NCBI RefSeq assembly: GCF_036884655.1
Contig: NC_088340.1
Location: forward strand, 33,024,001-33,088,000
Reading direction: 5' to 3'
Length of the DNA: 64,000 nt
Source of the DNA: Musa acuminata AAA Group
Lineage: Eukaryota; Streptophyta; Magnoliopsida; Zingiberales; Musaceae
The position numbers were made by a program, and so were the translations under genes. Below the pieces are notes generated by a model. That model worked only from the letters and a program-made list of their open reading frames with translations, was not told the DNA's origin and searched no databases. Of the stretch, positions 1 through 12,350 are shown piece after piece. How positions within the stretch are numbered: position 1 is the stretch's first letter; each line of letters opens with the position of its first letter.

Positions 1-551
1 AACATATCATTGGCAAGATGATAGCTAGTTAAATTGTAAAAACTAAGGGGCATCTTTGTATGTACACCTTAAAATATTTGAAATGTGTCCTATTAGTTGA
101 GGTTAGAACGGTCTACAAGATCAGAGAGGGAGGACCGAGGTGGTCCACGTGGCCAAGGGGTCTTTGCAGTTGCAAAAATTATCACGGGCAACTAGAGGCC
201 TTTGAAAGTAGGTGGGAAAGGAAGACGCACCCTCACTGGTGACGAAAAAACATCAAAGTGTATAGCTTTCAACATCAAAACCATCAAAATCCATATAGTC
301 ACCACAAACTAGTTGACGAGAGGAGAAACTCCATACTGGATTTTACACCAGAGAGAAACTCAAAGAAACAGCGTGGTTGTCAAGGCCATATTGTCTACTT
401 TCAATGAGTTTTCAAGAGTTTCTATTATGGTGTATATGTTTTGGATCATTATGATAGTCTGAACATGATTTGTTTTGAGAGCACACATGCAAAGCAATGG
501 ATGAAAGTGTCTCTCATGAAACAAATTTAGAAAATCATGAAACAAACATAC

Positions 552-3116
552 CTCTGCCTGCTTTCCAGCATGCAATCGAACACCAAAAGCATCATGCATT
601 ACCTGCCAGCAAATGTTGCTCCATGGGAAATTATAATTGAATGCCAGAGACAGGAGGGAAGTAAATAGCTTGGAACATAAGAATATTATATGATTCTAGG
701 ACACCAAAAGCATCATGCATTACCTGCCAGCAAATGTTGCTCCATGGGAAATTATAATTGAATGCCAGAGACAGGAGGGAAGTAAATAGCTTGGAACATA
801 AGAATATTATATGATTCTAGGCTTTGAAAACCAATAAGATATCATGCAGCATTGACAAGATGTTATTTTGCAAATAACACAAAATAAGGGTCACTGCCTA
901 TCAAATTGACCCAATACATACAGCAGTACCATAAGATCAATCTTAAGACTCTAAAATTATATTGAAACATTCCTCTCAGAAAGATCTTACTGACCTTGTA
1001 GCTTTCATTCTTTCCTCAATTTTTAAGATGACTCAAATGACTTACTAAATAACCAATTTATTTTTGTTTACTATTAGACATGATAACCTGTGGTAACAAT
1101 GGCCAACGATGACATTGCAATAAAATTTGAACCTTTTTATTGGACTTCAGAACATACAAGAAGAAAAAATGGATGTTATTGGAGAAACCATGTAATGCCA
1201 AACATCTGCGGTATCTGTAGCTAGTTAAACTCCAAAGTCTCAGGGTCCTAAGGATAAAGAATATAGTATGTGGACTAAAAGATTTGGCATCAATACACTC
1301 AACTTGGTCTTGTACAGCTTTCAGAACAAACATAAGTAAAAGAGTTCAACAATCCTGGAGTAAATGTAGGCAGACAAGTTTAAACTAATTTAACAATATC
1401 CATATAGAAAAGTTGATTCTTCTGATGATTTGTTCACAGCATTGACATAAAAAAACTGCTATATTCAAAACAATAAAATGAAAACAGGTGGAGCTTACAA
1501 CAGATGCAAATATTGTTGCAGCAGCAAATATGGAACTTCCCAAACCATCTTGGATTCCAATGGCTGCTGCAAGTGCAGTAACTGTGGCTGAATGGGATGA
1601 AGGCATCCCACCAGATCCAATCAGTAGTTTAGCATCCCAGCGTCTTTCCCTGTACCTGCAAATCTAGTAGAAGAGCTCTTAGGTAAAAAAAAAAAGGATT
1701 TCCTGATTTACAGAGCTATATCTAGGAAGATCCAATAACTCAATAGTATTATGAAGTAAACCTTTATTTGTATAGAGAAAGAAAGTAGAAACGCTACAGT
1801 AGCATTAGTATGTCAGATCAGGCCTCTATCTTCTTAAATGACCTTAGCATCTCAAGACCAGATTAGTGGAAAATCCATCAAATTGAACAGATGGCAGCTA
1901 TTTATGTGGAGAGAAAAAAAAAAAAAGAATTGTAGTACTGGTACATGAGAATCCCCTGAAATATCTCATGGATGATGTCAGTTTGTCCTTTCTGGAATTT
2001 TTTTTCCCAAAAATATATTGGAAGTGCTAACGCAGAGTAGTCAATGGCTCAAGATGCCCTGAAGCACTAAAGTTGCCTGGATCCTAGATGCTAGGCAAGG
2101 AGTGTGATCGAGTGACGCGAACTACAATTATAGAAGGAATCTACAAAAAGATATTCTTGAAGTAAAATAAATCAAGAACTGAGATTTCCGTTTATCTTTC
2201 AAAAATATCTTATACAAATCATGTACGGGCAGTAGTTTGAATGGAAAACAGAAAAATGTAGCAATAAAGTTGTCTATAACCATCAGAAAATAGAAATAAA
2301 AAATGACGAATGGATATAAAAGAAGATGTTGAGAGTCCATCCAAATATGTAGCTCAGTTTGTCCCACCCCTCCTTTCATTCCGTAAATTGAGGCCATGGG
2401 AGAGTACTAGGACCAACAGTAATCCCACTTTATGTTCAGATTATGTTTTTACATACTCAATGCTTATCAGAGCAGAGCACACCCTCCCGTAAGGTCACAA
2501 TATACCTTTTTCTTTAAATTTGTCCTTTTTTACCTAAGGTAAGAAAAAGGCCCTTTTCTAGAAAGGAAAAGAACCATAATAGACGAATTCAAGCATGGGC
2601 CCTCTTGAGAGAGTGAGTGCAACACATATAAATCTAAATCAGAAGAATAAACCTGAATTCCAAATCCAAATTGGAAATTTTGGCCCCAACGAAATCGTAC
2701 CAAGGACTACAACATCTAAATTAAAACTTTCCCGATCAGAATAGCAAGAAATTCCCAAAAATCGACTAATTCAATATCAAAATCATCAACCGAGCACAGA
2801 TCCAACCAAAACAGCACAAAAAGGAGAACTTGATTCTCGATCCGCTGAATGAATCGACAATTCCATAATCCTCCATTCAAAGATCAAGCAAATCGTGTAG
2901 AAATCCCAAACAGACCGCAACAACAGGCTCGCAGCTGAAGCGAGCGCGTATCGCAATGGAGGGTGCCGAGAAGTACCAGGTCATGAAGAACTTGATGGAT
3001 TGGGCGACGGCGAAGGAGACGATCGCGGAGATCAGCGGGTAGTTAAGTAGGACGTACGAATAAGCGCTCGAGGAGGAAGGAGATGGCGGCGAAGGCGAAC
3101 TCCGGGCGTCGTCCAT
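552..3116 (-). CDS. DUF212 membrane protein (acid phosphatase/vanadium-dependent haloperoxidase-related), 3' end outside window
   Basis: Three exons are readable: 3116-2977, 1655-1499 and 602-552. They join in frame (the Trp codon is split TG|G at the first junction; the second junction is phase 0) to give the first 116 residues. After a Ser/Pro-rich start come a hydrophobic segment (NYPLISAIVSFAVAQS, about residues 25-40), the WYRERRWD stretch, then GSGGMPSSHSATV and DAFGVRLHAGKQAE, all hallmarks of the DUF212 family. The SGGMPSSHSA segment resembles the PAP2 phosphatase motif, but these proteins have no settled enzymatic role. The family's next conserved block (VLNQIVYELP-like) is not found in bases 1-551, so the remaining exons lie to the left. 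The start is the ATG preceding the family-like N terminus. A perfect 121-bp tandem duplication crosses the acceptor of the third exon. Confidence 0.9.
580..821. repeat. Perfect 121-bp tandem duplication spanning a splice acceptor
   Basis: Bases 580-700 and 701-821 are identical by eye. On the minus strand the unit carries the end of intron 2 of the DUF212 gene, the acceptor AG, and the first 23 bases of exon 3. The gene therefore has two identical acceptors 121 bases apart. Confidence 0.95.
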
Positions 3117-3126
3117 CGATCCTCCT

Positions 3127-3163
<37 letters not shown>

Positions 3164-3240
3164 CTTCCCCCCCCCCGCCTTCCCTCTTCCCCTTCTCCCG
3201 ATCTCGATCGAAGCTAATGGAACGGAGGGCGGTCTTTAAT
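3117..3240 (-). promoter_or_regulatory. DUF212 gene 5' leader with (CT)n/(GA)n tract
   Basis: Immediately upstream of the ATG at 3116 lies a pyrimidine tract on the plus strand, including a (CT)14 run at 3132-3159. It would read as a GA-rich leader in the minus-strand mRNA. Such GA/CT leaders are common in plant 5' UTRs. The transcription start cannot be placed from the sequence. Confidence 0.5.
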
Positions 3241-5822
3241 AATTATTTATTAATTAATTGAAAATAAAAAAAAAATAAAGAGGGCTGAGCCAACGGTCAA
3301 TAGTCTTCACTCTTACAATTTGCATTTTCCCCCCTCCCAAATTCAACAATTAGACTATGCACCTTCTAATTGTTACAATATATATATATATATATATATA
3401 TTTGAAATGTTACAATATATATAATGTTACAATAATCTGTATGTTATTGAAACGTTTCTTTTAGAATGTTATGGTGAATGCACAAAGTTAATAAAAAATA
3501 AAAAATATTTTTATTTGTAAATAATTAAAAATTACTTTGATGAAGAATAAAATAAGAGAATCATTTAAGATGGAATAGATATATTGTATTCTAATTAATT
3601 AGAATATGTGAGATAATTAATATTAGAAGTGAAAGCCAAGATAGTGGAAAGCCTAAGAAGAATTTATTAGATACTATAAATAAAAATTTAAGTGCTCTTA
3701 GATTAATTAAAGATATTGCGTTGTACAAAATTCAATGATGGAAAAAAAAGATTTATATAATGAGCCTCACAATTTAAGTTGAATAAAACTAAATACTCTG
3801 CCATATTGTGGAGCTTATTATGTCATTTCCCCAAGATTATTTTTGAATGATTACTTCTGTAGTTATGTGAGTGTATATGTTACTTCACCTTAATGAGTAG
3901 GGTTATGTTTTAGGGTTGCATGGTCAAACAATAAATAGAAAAAAACTTATTTTGCATGAAAAAATGAAGAATAAGTTGGCCTCCACATCCTCTGATCACA
4001 GCTCATCTTCATTGGAATCAAAATACTTCATCTAATTTCATGTTTTGTGGAATGATGATTCTGTTCAATAATATTTTGATCAGATTTGTTCTTTACTGAT
4101 TATTGCATCTAATGTGTTGAACCTCAAATCTGCTCCTCTTCTTTTTTTTTTTCTGGGTTTTAGCTGCACAAATCATCCAAACTTTTCTTAGGTTTCTGTT
4201 CAAGGGGAAAGCCTAAATGATATGTTCAAGGGGAGAGCCAAACCTTTCTTAGGTTTCATGTTTCAAGGATGCATCAAAGCTTTTAAAGCAACTTATGCTT
4301 TTCCTGTGATCTCAAAACTGGCTTATGAAACACATGATGTAATGCCACTCAAACATGACAATAATATGGTTTCCAAACACAATGTTCATATGGTTCAGTA
4401 GTTTGATGAGCAATGTCTTGCTACAGTCCTCTTCTTTTAAGCATATCCTGTCAACACACATGCACATATAGCATCAGAGAATCCTAATACTCAACAAGCA
4501 AGTCTGCATCCTCATTCCTGCATGTTCAGATGAAGAAATCTAGCGATCAAGTATGTCCACAAATGCATTGAACTAAAGAGGCCATGAGTGCATGAAGTAT
4601 TCTGTTGTGTCATCAATTCACCAACTGGATCTCTGTTCAGAATCTAAAAACATGATTCAGAATCAGCATTTTGAGTTATAATACACAAAAGGTACTTTTT
4701 CTAGTTTAATATTTTCAAGTACAAATATATCATAGTTCCTGTTTGGTATTTAACCCATCTATGGAAAGAGAAGCAACTAAACTGGAACCAAAGCCATGGT
4801 TTGATTGGGTGGGTCAAAAGTGAGAAATAATGAATAAAAGATGCAGTTTATGGTGAAGTTTTCTTTTTTTTTTCTTATTAAAGTAGGATGATGCAGAGAA
4901 TACATTCAATGATTTTATTTATGGTTTCTTACGGTTATTTTTTTTTCAAATATTTCAGAAAATAACTTGGTGTCCATTCGATGGTCACCCTCTTCTAACG
5001 AGTGTCTTTGTTTCAAACTCTATTATGCCAACAAAAAAAAAAAAACAGAATATAGATCTTTCTTATTTTTCACAGCATGAGATAGCAAGTAATGCTGTAT
5101 GCAGCCTATAATTTAACCATGCTGGTGTGGAAGTACTTGAAATGAAATCCCTAAGAACATCATAGTAGGTAAAGATTGCAGACATACAAGAATGAACACA
5201 AGATAGCGAAATTTAATGCCTCGATAAGCTGTTAAATTACCTTGGAAGTGATAATTTTGCTCTTTTACATTGATGCTGTTGACCTTTATTAACCACTGAT
5301 GAACTTCCAGGAGGCGCTTAAGGTAGGCTAAAGCTTATCATGACATGTCACGGATGACAGATCCCTCAGATCTTGGCTGCTAACAAGCTTACCCTGCATG
5401 TTTGCTTTTCTAGTTAGTACAAGCAAATAACAGGATAAATCCATTCCAAAGCATACTCCAAACTAAAGGGCATTTGAATGACCATCTCAGATATTTGCAA
5501 GTTGTAATACAACAATCCAACCAATCTGAAGTTATAAAGTAGTAAACAAAAAACGAGCAACAAACTTATAGAAGAAAAAGAAAGACATCGGAATCAGCAC
5601 AAGACCAGGCATTGACTTCACAAGATTATGCCACCAACATCGGTTAAAAACTAACAAATGAATTTGGACAAGGGTTATATGCTGATGCCTTCCTGAAATT
5701 ATGAACACCTCATTCACGGAAAAGAATATAGATAACATCTAAAAACACTAGAATAAGAGGGAAGAGAATCTAACAAATGTTGCAGTTGTCACAACAGTGC
5801 AATTGGATTCCAAGGGACCTCC
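3241..5822. other. AT-rich intergenic region, no gene recognised
   Basis: No supportable coding exon. There is an (AT)n run near 3378-3402 and several poly-T stretches. The right-hand part (about 5200-5822) probably includes the 3' UTR of the minus-strand gene ending at 5823; this is inference. Confidence 0.5.
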
Positions 5823-8800
5823 CTACATCACAGTGCAGTTGCACTTGGATTCCAGCTTTGGGGGCTTCATGCTGTCGATCATTTGTAAATCTTCAGCACT
5901 GGAAGATACAAGCTCCGGATAGTTGCCATCATTTCCCAAGTCCATGGGTGGCTTCTTGGTATCAATTTCCAGCCTTTTCCTTTTGACTTTCCGTGAATTT
6001 TTAACACATTTATTGGATGTATTTTGAAAATCCATCTGATAGGAAATAGATTTTGCTAAACGTGTCACTGTTGGGGGAGAAACCTCGGATGCAGCCATCT
6101 CCTTTTCCATTCCAATGGCCGCAGCTTTATAGGCCAGATCATGAACAATAGAACTGCAGAAGAGCACAGTGTCGGTTGCTTCTTCCAAAGTAAAGGTTCT
6201 TTGCATACTTCTCCTTGGAGCTTCAACTTTTGCATGTGGTTCTGAAAGAGACGAGTGTTAGTAACAAAATCAAGTAAATTATCATACTATCTTGTTTTAG
6301 TAGATAAATGGGATTAAATGAGACATAGCTTAGGTTCTTGAAGTACAAATGCAAACCGACAACAATTACATTCTTTGCTTTGAAGATAGATGGTAAAACA
6401 TCATTCAAGTTTTACTCTTGGCTGCACTCTGTACACATCTGTACTGCTAAAACTCTTGGTTTCTAGATGCATCTAAGAGAAGTTATCATTGCATCATCCA
6501 AAATTAATCAATTTATATAGATGCAAAAGTTAAACTACATACTGCAATGAGGATGTTCGGCACAGTTAGATTCTGATACAGAAACCAACATGTCCTTGTC
6601 AGATATTGCCAAAGAAAAATCACCTTGGAGACCATCCATGTAAGTAGGTGTTTCGCCATGTGCATGCTCATTTTGTGCATCCTGAAAACAATGTTCAATT
6701 TGCTGCTCCAAAAGTAAATTAGAAGAGCTGTTACTTGCAGCATCCAAGATGTCATCTTGACATCCGATATCATTTAGCATGTGATTATCCTCGATGGAAG
6801 AGCAATCCGGAGTAGTAATTGGCACCTCTAATTCTAAATCCAGGATTCCCACTCTATCATTCCGGAATACTACTTCATTAGTTTTTCTGGATAAGGTGCT
6901 GTTGTCATCATTTAAATTATCTTGGATTGTTGCATCATGCAATTGAAAACAAAAATCTGGATCCAATATTGGTGCGCAGGAGGTATCTTGACCTATAAAA
7001 ACCTTTTCAATGGATGCATTTTCCGCATGGCTTAAATTAGTATCTTCATAGGTGTTGACATGGTTTGCAGTATCCAGAGACGCTTCCTGAATATCCTCAT
7101 TATAAGCAGACTTCATAATTCTACAAAGAATTTTTTCATATTTGCTGTGAAGATTAGCTGATGCCGCTGTGACACTAACTGAGGCTTCTGATTGTGAATC
7201 GTTGCTTTCAGCATTCATACTATAATTGATTTTCAAAGTGTCCACCTCATCCATCCTTCTGCTTGACTGGCGTAGAACACAGATGTCTGTTTTCCTAGAT
7301 GCCACTGTTTGTGCAGATGAACCCAAATCAATGGAGGAAGAAGCCGAAGAACTTTCCCTACCGGCGTTGCATTTCATGCCACTAAAATTATCCCTAGAAT
7401 ATGAAGGGTCAGAACAAATTATACTTGTAGCAGAGTAAGCCCTCCTTTGCACAGCAGGCCATTTGATGCTGCTAGACCTTTGCATTACCAGTGCTGAAAT
7501 GCCTGTGCCCTCAGCAATGTCAAATGTTAGGCTAGAATATGCAGTTGGATTTGATAGTTGAGGAATATATCTACCAGTAGCTTCTTTAGGACTCTCTCCA
7601 TCAAGGCTATTCATTAATTGTTCACGAAGTGGTTGATCTCCTACATTTATCAAGCTATTCATTACCTGTTCCGGAAGGTGTTCAAGCCCAACGTCTATCG
7701 CTATCTGAGGTGGACAATTGTCTGGGAAAAGATTAACATCCTGTTTACAATTGCATTGATGTTTACCAAGTAAAAATTCACTCTGATTCTTATCCGGATG
7801 TTCAGCCATTCCAATTTGGAGATGCACTTTGCTATCTGGTGAATCCAGTGAATCATTTCCAGTTACATCAGTAGCTTTATCTGGATCGCCCCGTTGTCCT
7901 CTGGAATCCAATAGCTTATCTGTTGCAGCACATTCTTGGCAAATATCCTTGTATCCATCCACATCTATGATAAGGAAATGTTTTCCACATATTAAGCAAG
8001 CAACATATGATCCAATCCCAGAACATGGAGCAATATCTGAAGATTGAAGAGCAGTTTCACCAGCAGAACTTTCTAGTTCCTGAACATCATCTTCTTTGTT
8101 CATGCCTTGATCAAAACCTTTGGTGCCACCCTGAAGTTTTCCAGAAAGAGCATGATAACAGTTATCTTCACTTATCTCATCAAAGTTACTCATAGGCACT
8201 TCTTGGGTTTTAGAATCTTTTATCTTTTCTGATTCACCAGCCAGATCACTTTGGGCATGATCACTATCCTCCACATCAGCAGCATAGTTCAAATCATTTA
8301 TGGTGCTTGCATTATGATTAGTAAATTGTGACAAACTCCTAGAGAACGTAGTCCCATGTGTTGTTTTACCAACATAAAATGTAGTGGCAGGGACACTTGA
8401 CAAGAGTGGCCTGAACATGTTCTGGGGGATTTTCTGGTGATCCTGCAAAAGGACAAAACAACATGGAAACTTCATCATGATGTTAGAATTAATAGTATAT
8501 TGCTTCAATAGAGCTATTATAGATAAAATCGGATGAATTGCATAGATCACATCAACATAATATGTAGCTGGTGAAGTTTGCCAATACACGTATGTAATTC
8601 CAATGATCCCTAAATGAATAAGCTACAAGGATCTTGATGCAATATTTTCAAGCATGTTCAAAAAATATACTTGCTGAACATAGTTGACTGGTTCTCTTGA
8701 TTTTTGTCACAATCAAATAAGCTAACATAAAATTATGAAGTCACCATATCATATATAAATAACTTGCCAAACCAAGGAACTAGAGATCTGAAAGACACGA

Positions 8801-11549
8801 TCTTATACTTGTGGCTCCCAAATTCCTAATTGAAATCTAATTTACTTAAACATTCAGATTTTATAAGAGAAATATGATGTGAATATCAGCGATGGTTACA
8901 TAAGAATCACTGTTCATGACTAGATAGACAATATGCCTATTTTGAGAAAATTTTTAATGTGACCATGTCTAGACTAGTTAAAATTCAACATGAAGAAGAG
9001 AATTCAGTTGCAATATTTTTGGCACCTAGTTGTAACATAATATTTTGTAAGCAGCTTTAGCTTGCAAAAATTTTAGCACTCTAATTATCATTTTTTTCTC
9101 TTAATGTAAGAATTTTCTGAAATTTTACATAATCAAGTCTTGAATAGGTATATAGAGAATATTATCCAAGGAACACATCAACACCATCACTAAATGGTTT
9201 GTTGTCTCTGAAGAGACTAGAAGAATTGTTAGATGCATTCACAAACTCAATCTCAGTACTTTGTTTTATAATGCACAAGATATTCCCTGATGAAACACCA
9301 TCAGAAAATATCTACAAATCAGTAAAAATTCAACTCACAAGTAGCTATATTGCAGGATCACCATCAGATAGTATTCATAGAGGCCTCCGGAGTTAGGTAT
9401 AAATTTTCCAAATAGTTGCAGATACAAGGTCATATAGTAATAAAATATACAGTAGGTTAAATATAAGTGAAACGAAGAAATCAAGCTAGTGCTGGCACCA
9501 CTCCTGTTGTTCAAATCAAGAAAGAAATGCTTTATGAGCCCCAAGAATTAGCCTCCAAATAGAAGAGAAGTATGGAGAAATTACATTTTTGAATTAATGC
9601 AGTAAGCCAGCCCATTGACATGCAAAATAAAGTACATATATCTTTAGCTGAAAATGGTAGAAATGTTCCAGAAGAAACTTACTATCTGTCTTACTGCAGA
9701 ATCCAAAGACCTTCTTGGGCCAGAACCTGAAGAGGGAAAACTGGACGGTTTCCTGTAAGATGTGATAGCCTTACTGTTTGCAGAAGCACCATATTTTCTA
9801 ACTGCAGCGTTACCAGATAGTCCGACAGAGAGCACTGAATCCACACCATCATCACCAGAAGATGCTAAAGAGGCCTTATTGCAAGAGGTAAACTGGTGAC
9901 TTTCATGATTGTGTGACGAGCGGGCCTTTGTAGATGCTGATGGTGACATTGATCGCCTTCCAACTTTTGAAGATGAAACCATTGAATTTCCAGAAGCTGG
10001 AGATGAACCCCGAACACGTGAAGATAACCGGTCTGGCAGAGAAGTGCGGGAATTTGGTGGTGCATCAATAATGGGGAAACTGTTAGATTGCCAGCCTCTT
10101 AATTTTGGTGATGCAGAATGACCCCGGTTCATATTTACCGGGGATGTTCCCCTTCTACCAGAAGTGGATGTCTGTCCACTTAGACCACTACTCATCCTCT
10201 GTAGTGTGGGAGTTGAAGACCTGGGAGTCAGTGTTGAAGGCTTGGTTGGAGTGGAAGATCTTCGTGAGGGGGTTGTTTGTCGTATAACAGGAGAGGAACT
10301 GTAGTGAGGAGGTGAAGATGGTCTGGCAGATGGTTGGACTACACCATAGCTTGATTGAGGAGACAGGCTTAACCTTTTGGGGCTTGCACTACTTCTACTT
10401 GTCCTCTGAGTCTTCTCATTCTGTAATAATAAACCAAGTATCAAATGCATTACAAAAGAATTATATATATGCACTTAAGCTGCTAAATGATAACACAAAT
10501 ATGTTCAGAGGATTATTGCTTACTGTATAAGGTCTTGAAATCAAAATTGGCTGACTTCGTATCCTTCCCCTAGAAGTGTTAAGTGGTTGAGACTCATCAT
10601 CCAGTGATGGAAAGAGGGGAGTATCCGGAGGTGTTAAAAGCCTGCTTCATTTGAAAAATTAAAGAGCCACAATTTTGAACAGCTAAAAAACTACAAAAAG
10701 CTCATTAAAACAAAAGAAAGAATTCAGGAGAGAGTTTGCCTAATTGCAACTTAGACTTCAAGACAAACTTCAAATGAACAAGAAGGCTGAAAAGTGTAAC
10801 AAGTTTAAGAACCGTTAGCCATATGACTTCTCTAGAGACTTGTTTATGTAACGAATCAATAATGGAAGGGATTTGCTTTTGGTCAAGCTTTGGTCTTAAA
10901 ATGCTGGTTTTTGAATCAAGAAGGTTAAACTGCTGGTTAGAGTTTAACCCACCAAAGACTATGTATACCGAGGCTTAAAGTAACCCAGTAAAAAAAGTCT
11001 ACATTGAATAACACAGGTTAAGACAACCCTTTGAAATTGATGGATTCAGTAAATGTCCATCAGCTCATTTGCTCACCTATGTAGTTAACTGAATTATTCT
11101 AATAAAACCCAAACCAAAAACAACATTATCATGAGGACTCACCAATCATAGTCATTTTTGTCACCATCTATGTCCAGTAGACCACTGCCCTCTCCTTCAG
11201 CTGGAATAGTTATGCCGAGCTTGAGGTCTGAAGTGTAACCAAATTTTGCTGGTTATATTAGAAGAAACAGTTAATAATTCAGTATTTATAGAAGTATAAG
11301 AATGCGGAAAAAAATACTGATTCAAGAACAAAAGAGCAGGATGTAATTACTTATGGAGTCATCAAAATCGTCAGACATATGTAGCAAGAAGTTGTCTGTG
11401 TCATGCTTCTGCATCTCATGGAACAAAACAAGATCGTCATCTTTGGCCTTGAGCAGCAATCCACTTTCAAAACTCTGGCCCCTTGTATGAGAACTCCCCT
11501 TTCTCAGTTCTATCCCAGGAGAGCGCCTCAACGAGGGTGAAGGTGGCAT
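5823..11549 (-). CDS. Ser/Pro-rich basic protein of the plant FLO11-like/proline-rich family, possible prenylated C terminus
   Basis: Six exons (11549-11351, 11227-11143, 10641-10524, 10420-9683, 8442-6543, 6241-5823) join in phase to 1152 residues. The N terminus (MPPSPSLRRSPG, RGQSFESGLL), the block WLLTPPDTPLFPSLDDE and the RPSSPP/TPSRRSSTP/STPT repeats in exon 4 (residues about 135-380) match a plant family annotated as mucin- or FLO11-like, some members of which are described as microtubule-associated basic proline-rich proteins. QNMFRPLLSSVPATTFYVGK follows. A cysteine pattern C-x2-C-x15-C-x2-C lies at residues 529-551. The last exon carries LEEATDTVLFCSSIVHDLAYKAA and ends in CNCTVM, a CaaX-like tail. 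Most of exon 5 is acidic and probably disordered. Function here is unproven; the family assignment is firm. Confidence 0.9.
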
Positions 11550-12350
11550 CTTTCAGTATCCTAGTCAAAAGGCAGCCTTACTTCCACAGCCTAAAGCACC
11601 ACCACATCGATGATTCGCTCACACACAGTAGTGGCTTTCATCAGCAATACTACCATCCTGATGCAGCAAAGTTACGATCTTTATTGTTCAACCGAGGAGA
11701 AAAGGCTATGAAAAGTTCTTTTAAAACACCAATTCAATTCAACCAGTTTGTTTCTTCTAAAAATTTGGATAGTTTCTAACGAGTGGTCCTTCAATCCGTT
11801 GTTCAAACTTGGATTTCCGATCAAGTCGGAAATAGAATGATATACTCAATCAAACTGTCCAGAAACAAAGGAAGAAAAAGCTTAAAAGAGAATTTTATCA
11901 AAAGATGAAGAAGAACTGAGTCTTTCCTACTAATCGCGCTGGACCAACTCCTCCAGCTACAAATGCACCCACATGGAAACCCACAATTCATCGTTTCTTT
12001 ACCTCCGCACCTTTGTCCGCATCTGATGCCTTCCCGACGCCAACCCTCCGCCTAGGGCTTGTCCGCCATCGATCGACAGGCACGAAGGCTGGCGCCTTTG
12101 TCCTACCGCAGCCTCCCCCGGCGCGAACTCGAGGCGCAAACGAGCGGCATTCAGCAATCGATCCGGCAACGGAGCAGCGAACCGTATGGCAACGAAAAAA
12201 ATCCCCACTTTCCAAGGATTTCGGGATCGGAAGAGGTCGAGAGGGGAGAAAAGGAAGAACTTGGAGGAGATTGGAAGGGCAGGGGCGCGATCTCGTTAGT
12301 CTCTCTTCTCTCGCCTCCCTACTGCGCTTTTGAAATAACTGCAGTTACTC
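11550..12350 (-). promoter_or_regulatory. Probable 5' UTR and promoter of the FLO11-like gene
   Basis: Bases 11988-12330 are GC-rich in an otherwise AT-rich setting and, on the minus strand, read as a CT-rich leader. This suggests the first non-coding exon and transcription start lie here, with a leader intron before the ATG at 11549. Open frames on both strands in this stretch lack family resemblance and are treated as non-coding. Confidence 0.4.

Noticed and set aside
1..340. Remaining exons of the DUF212 gene in the first bases
   Set aside because: No minus-strand reading matches the family's C-terminal block; the exons must lie outside the window.
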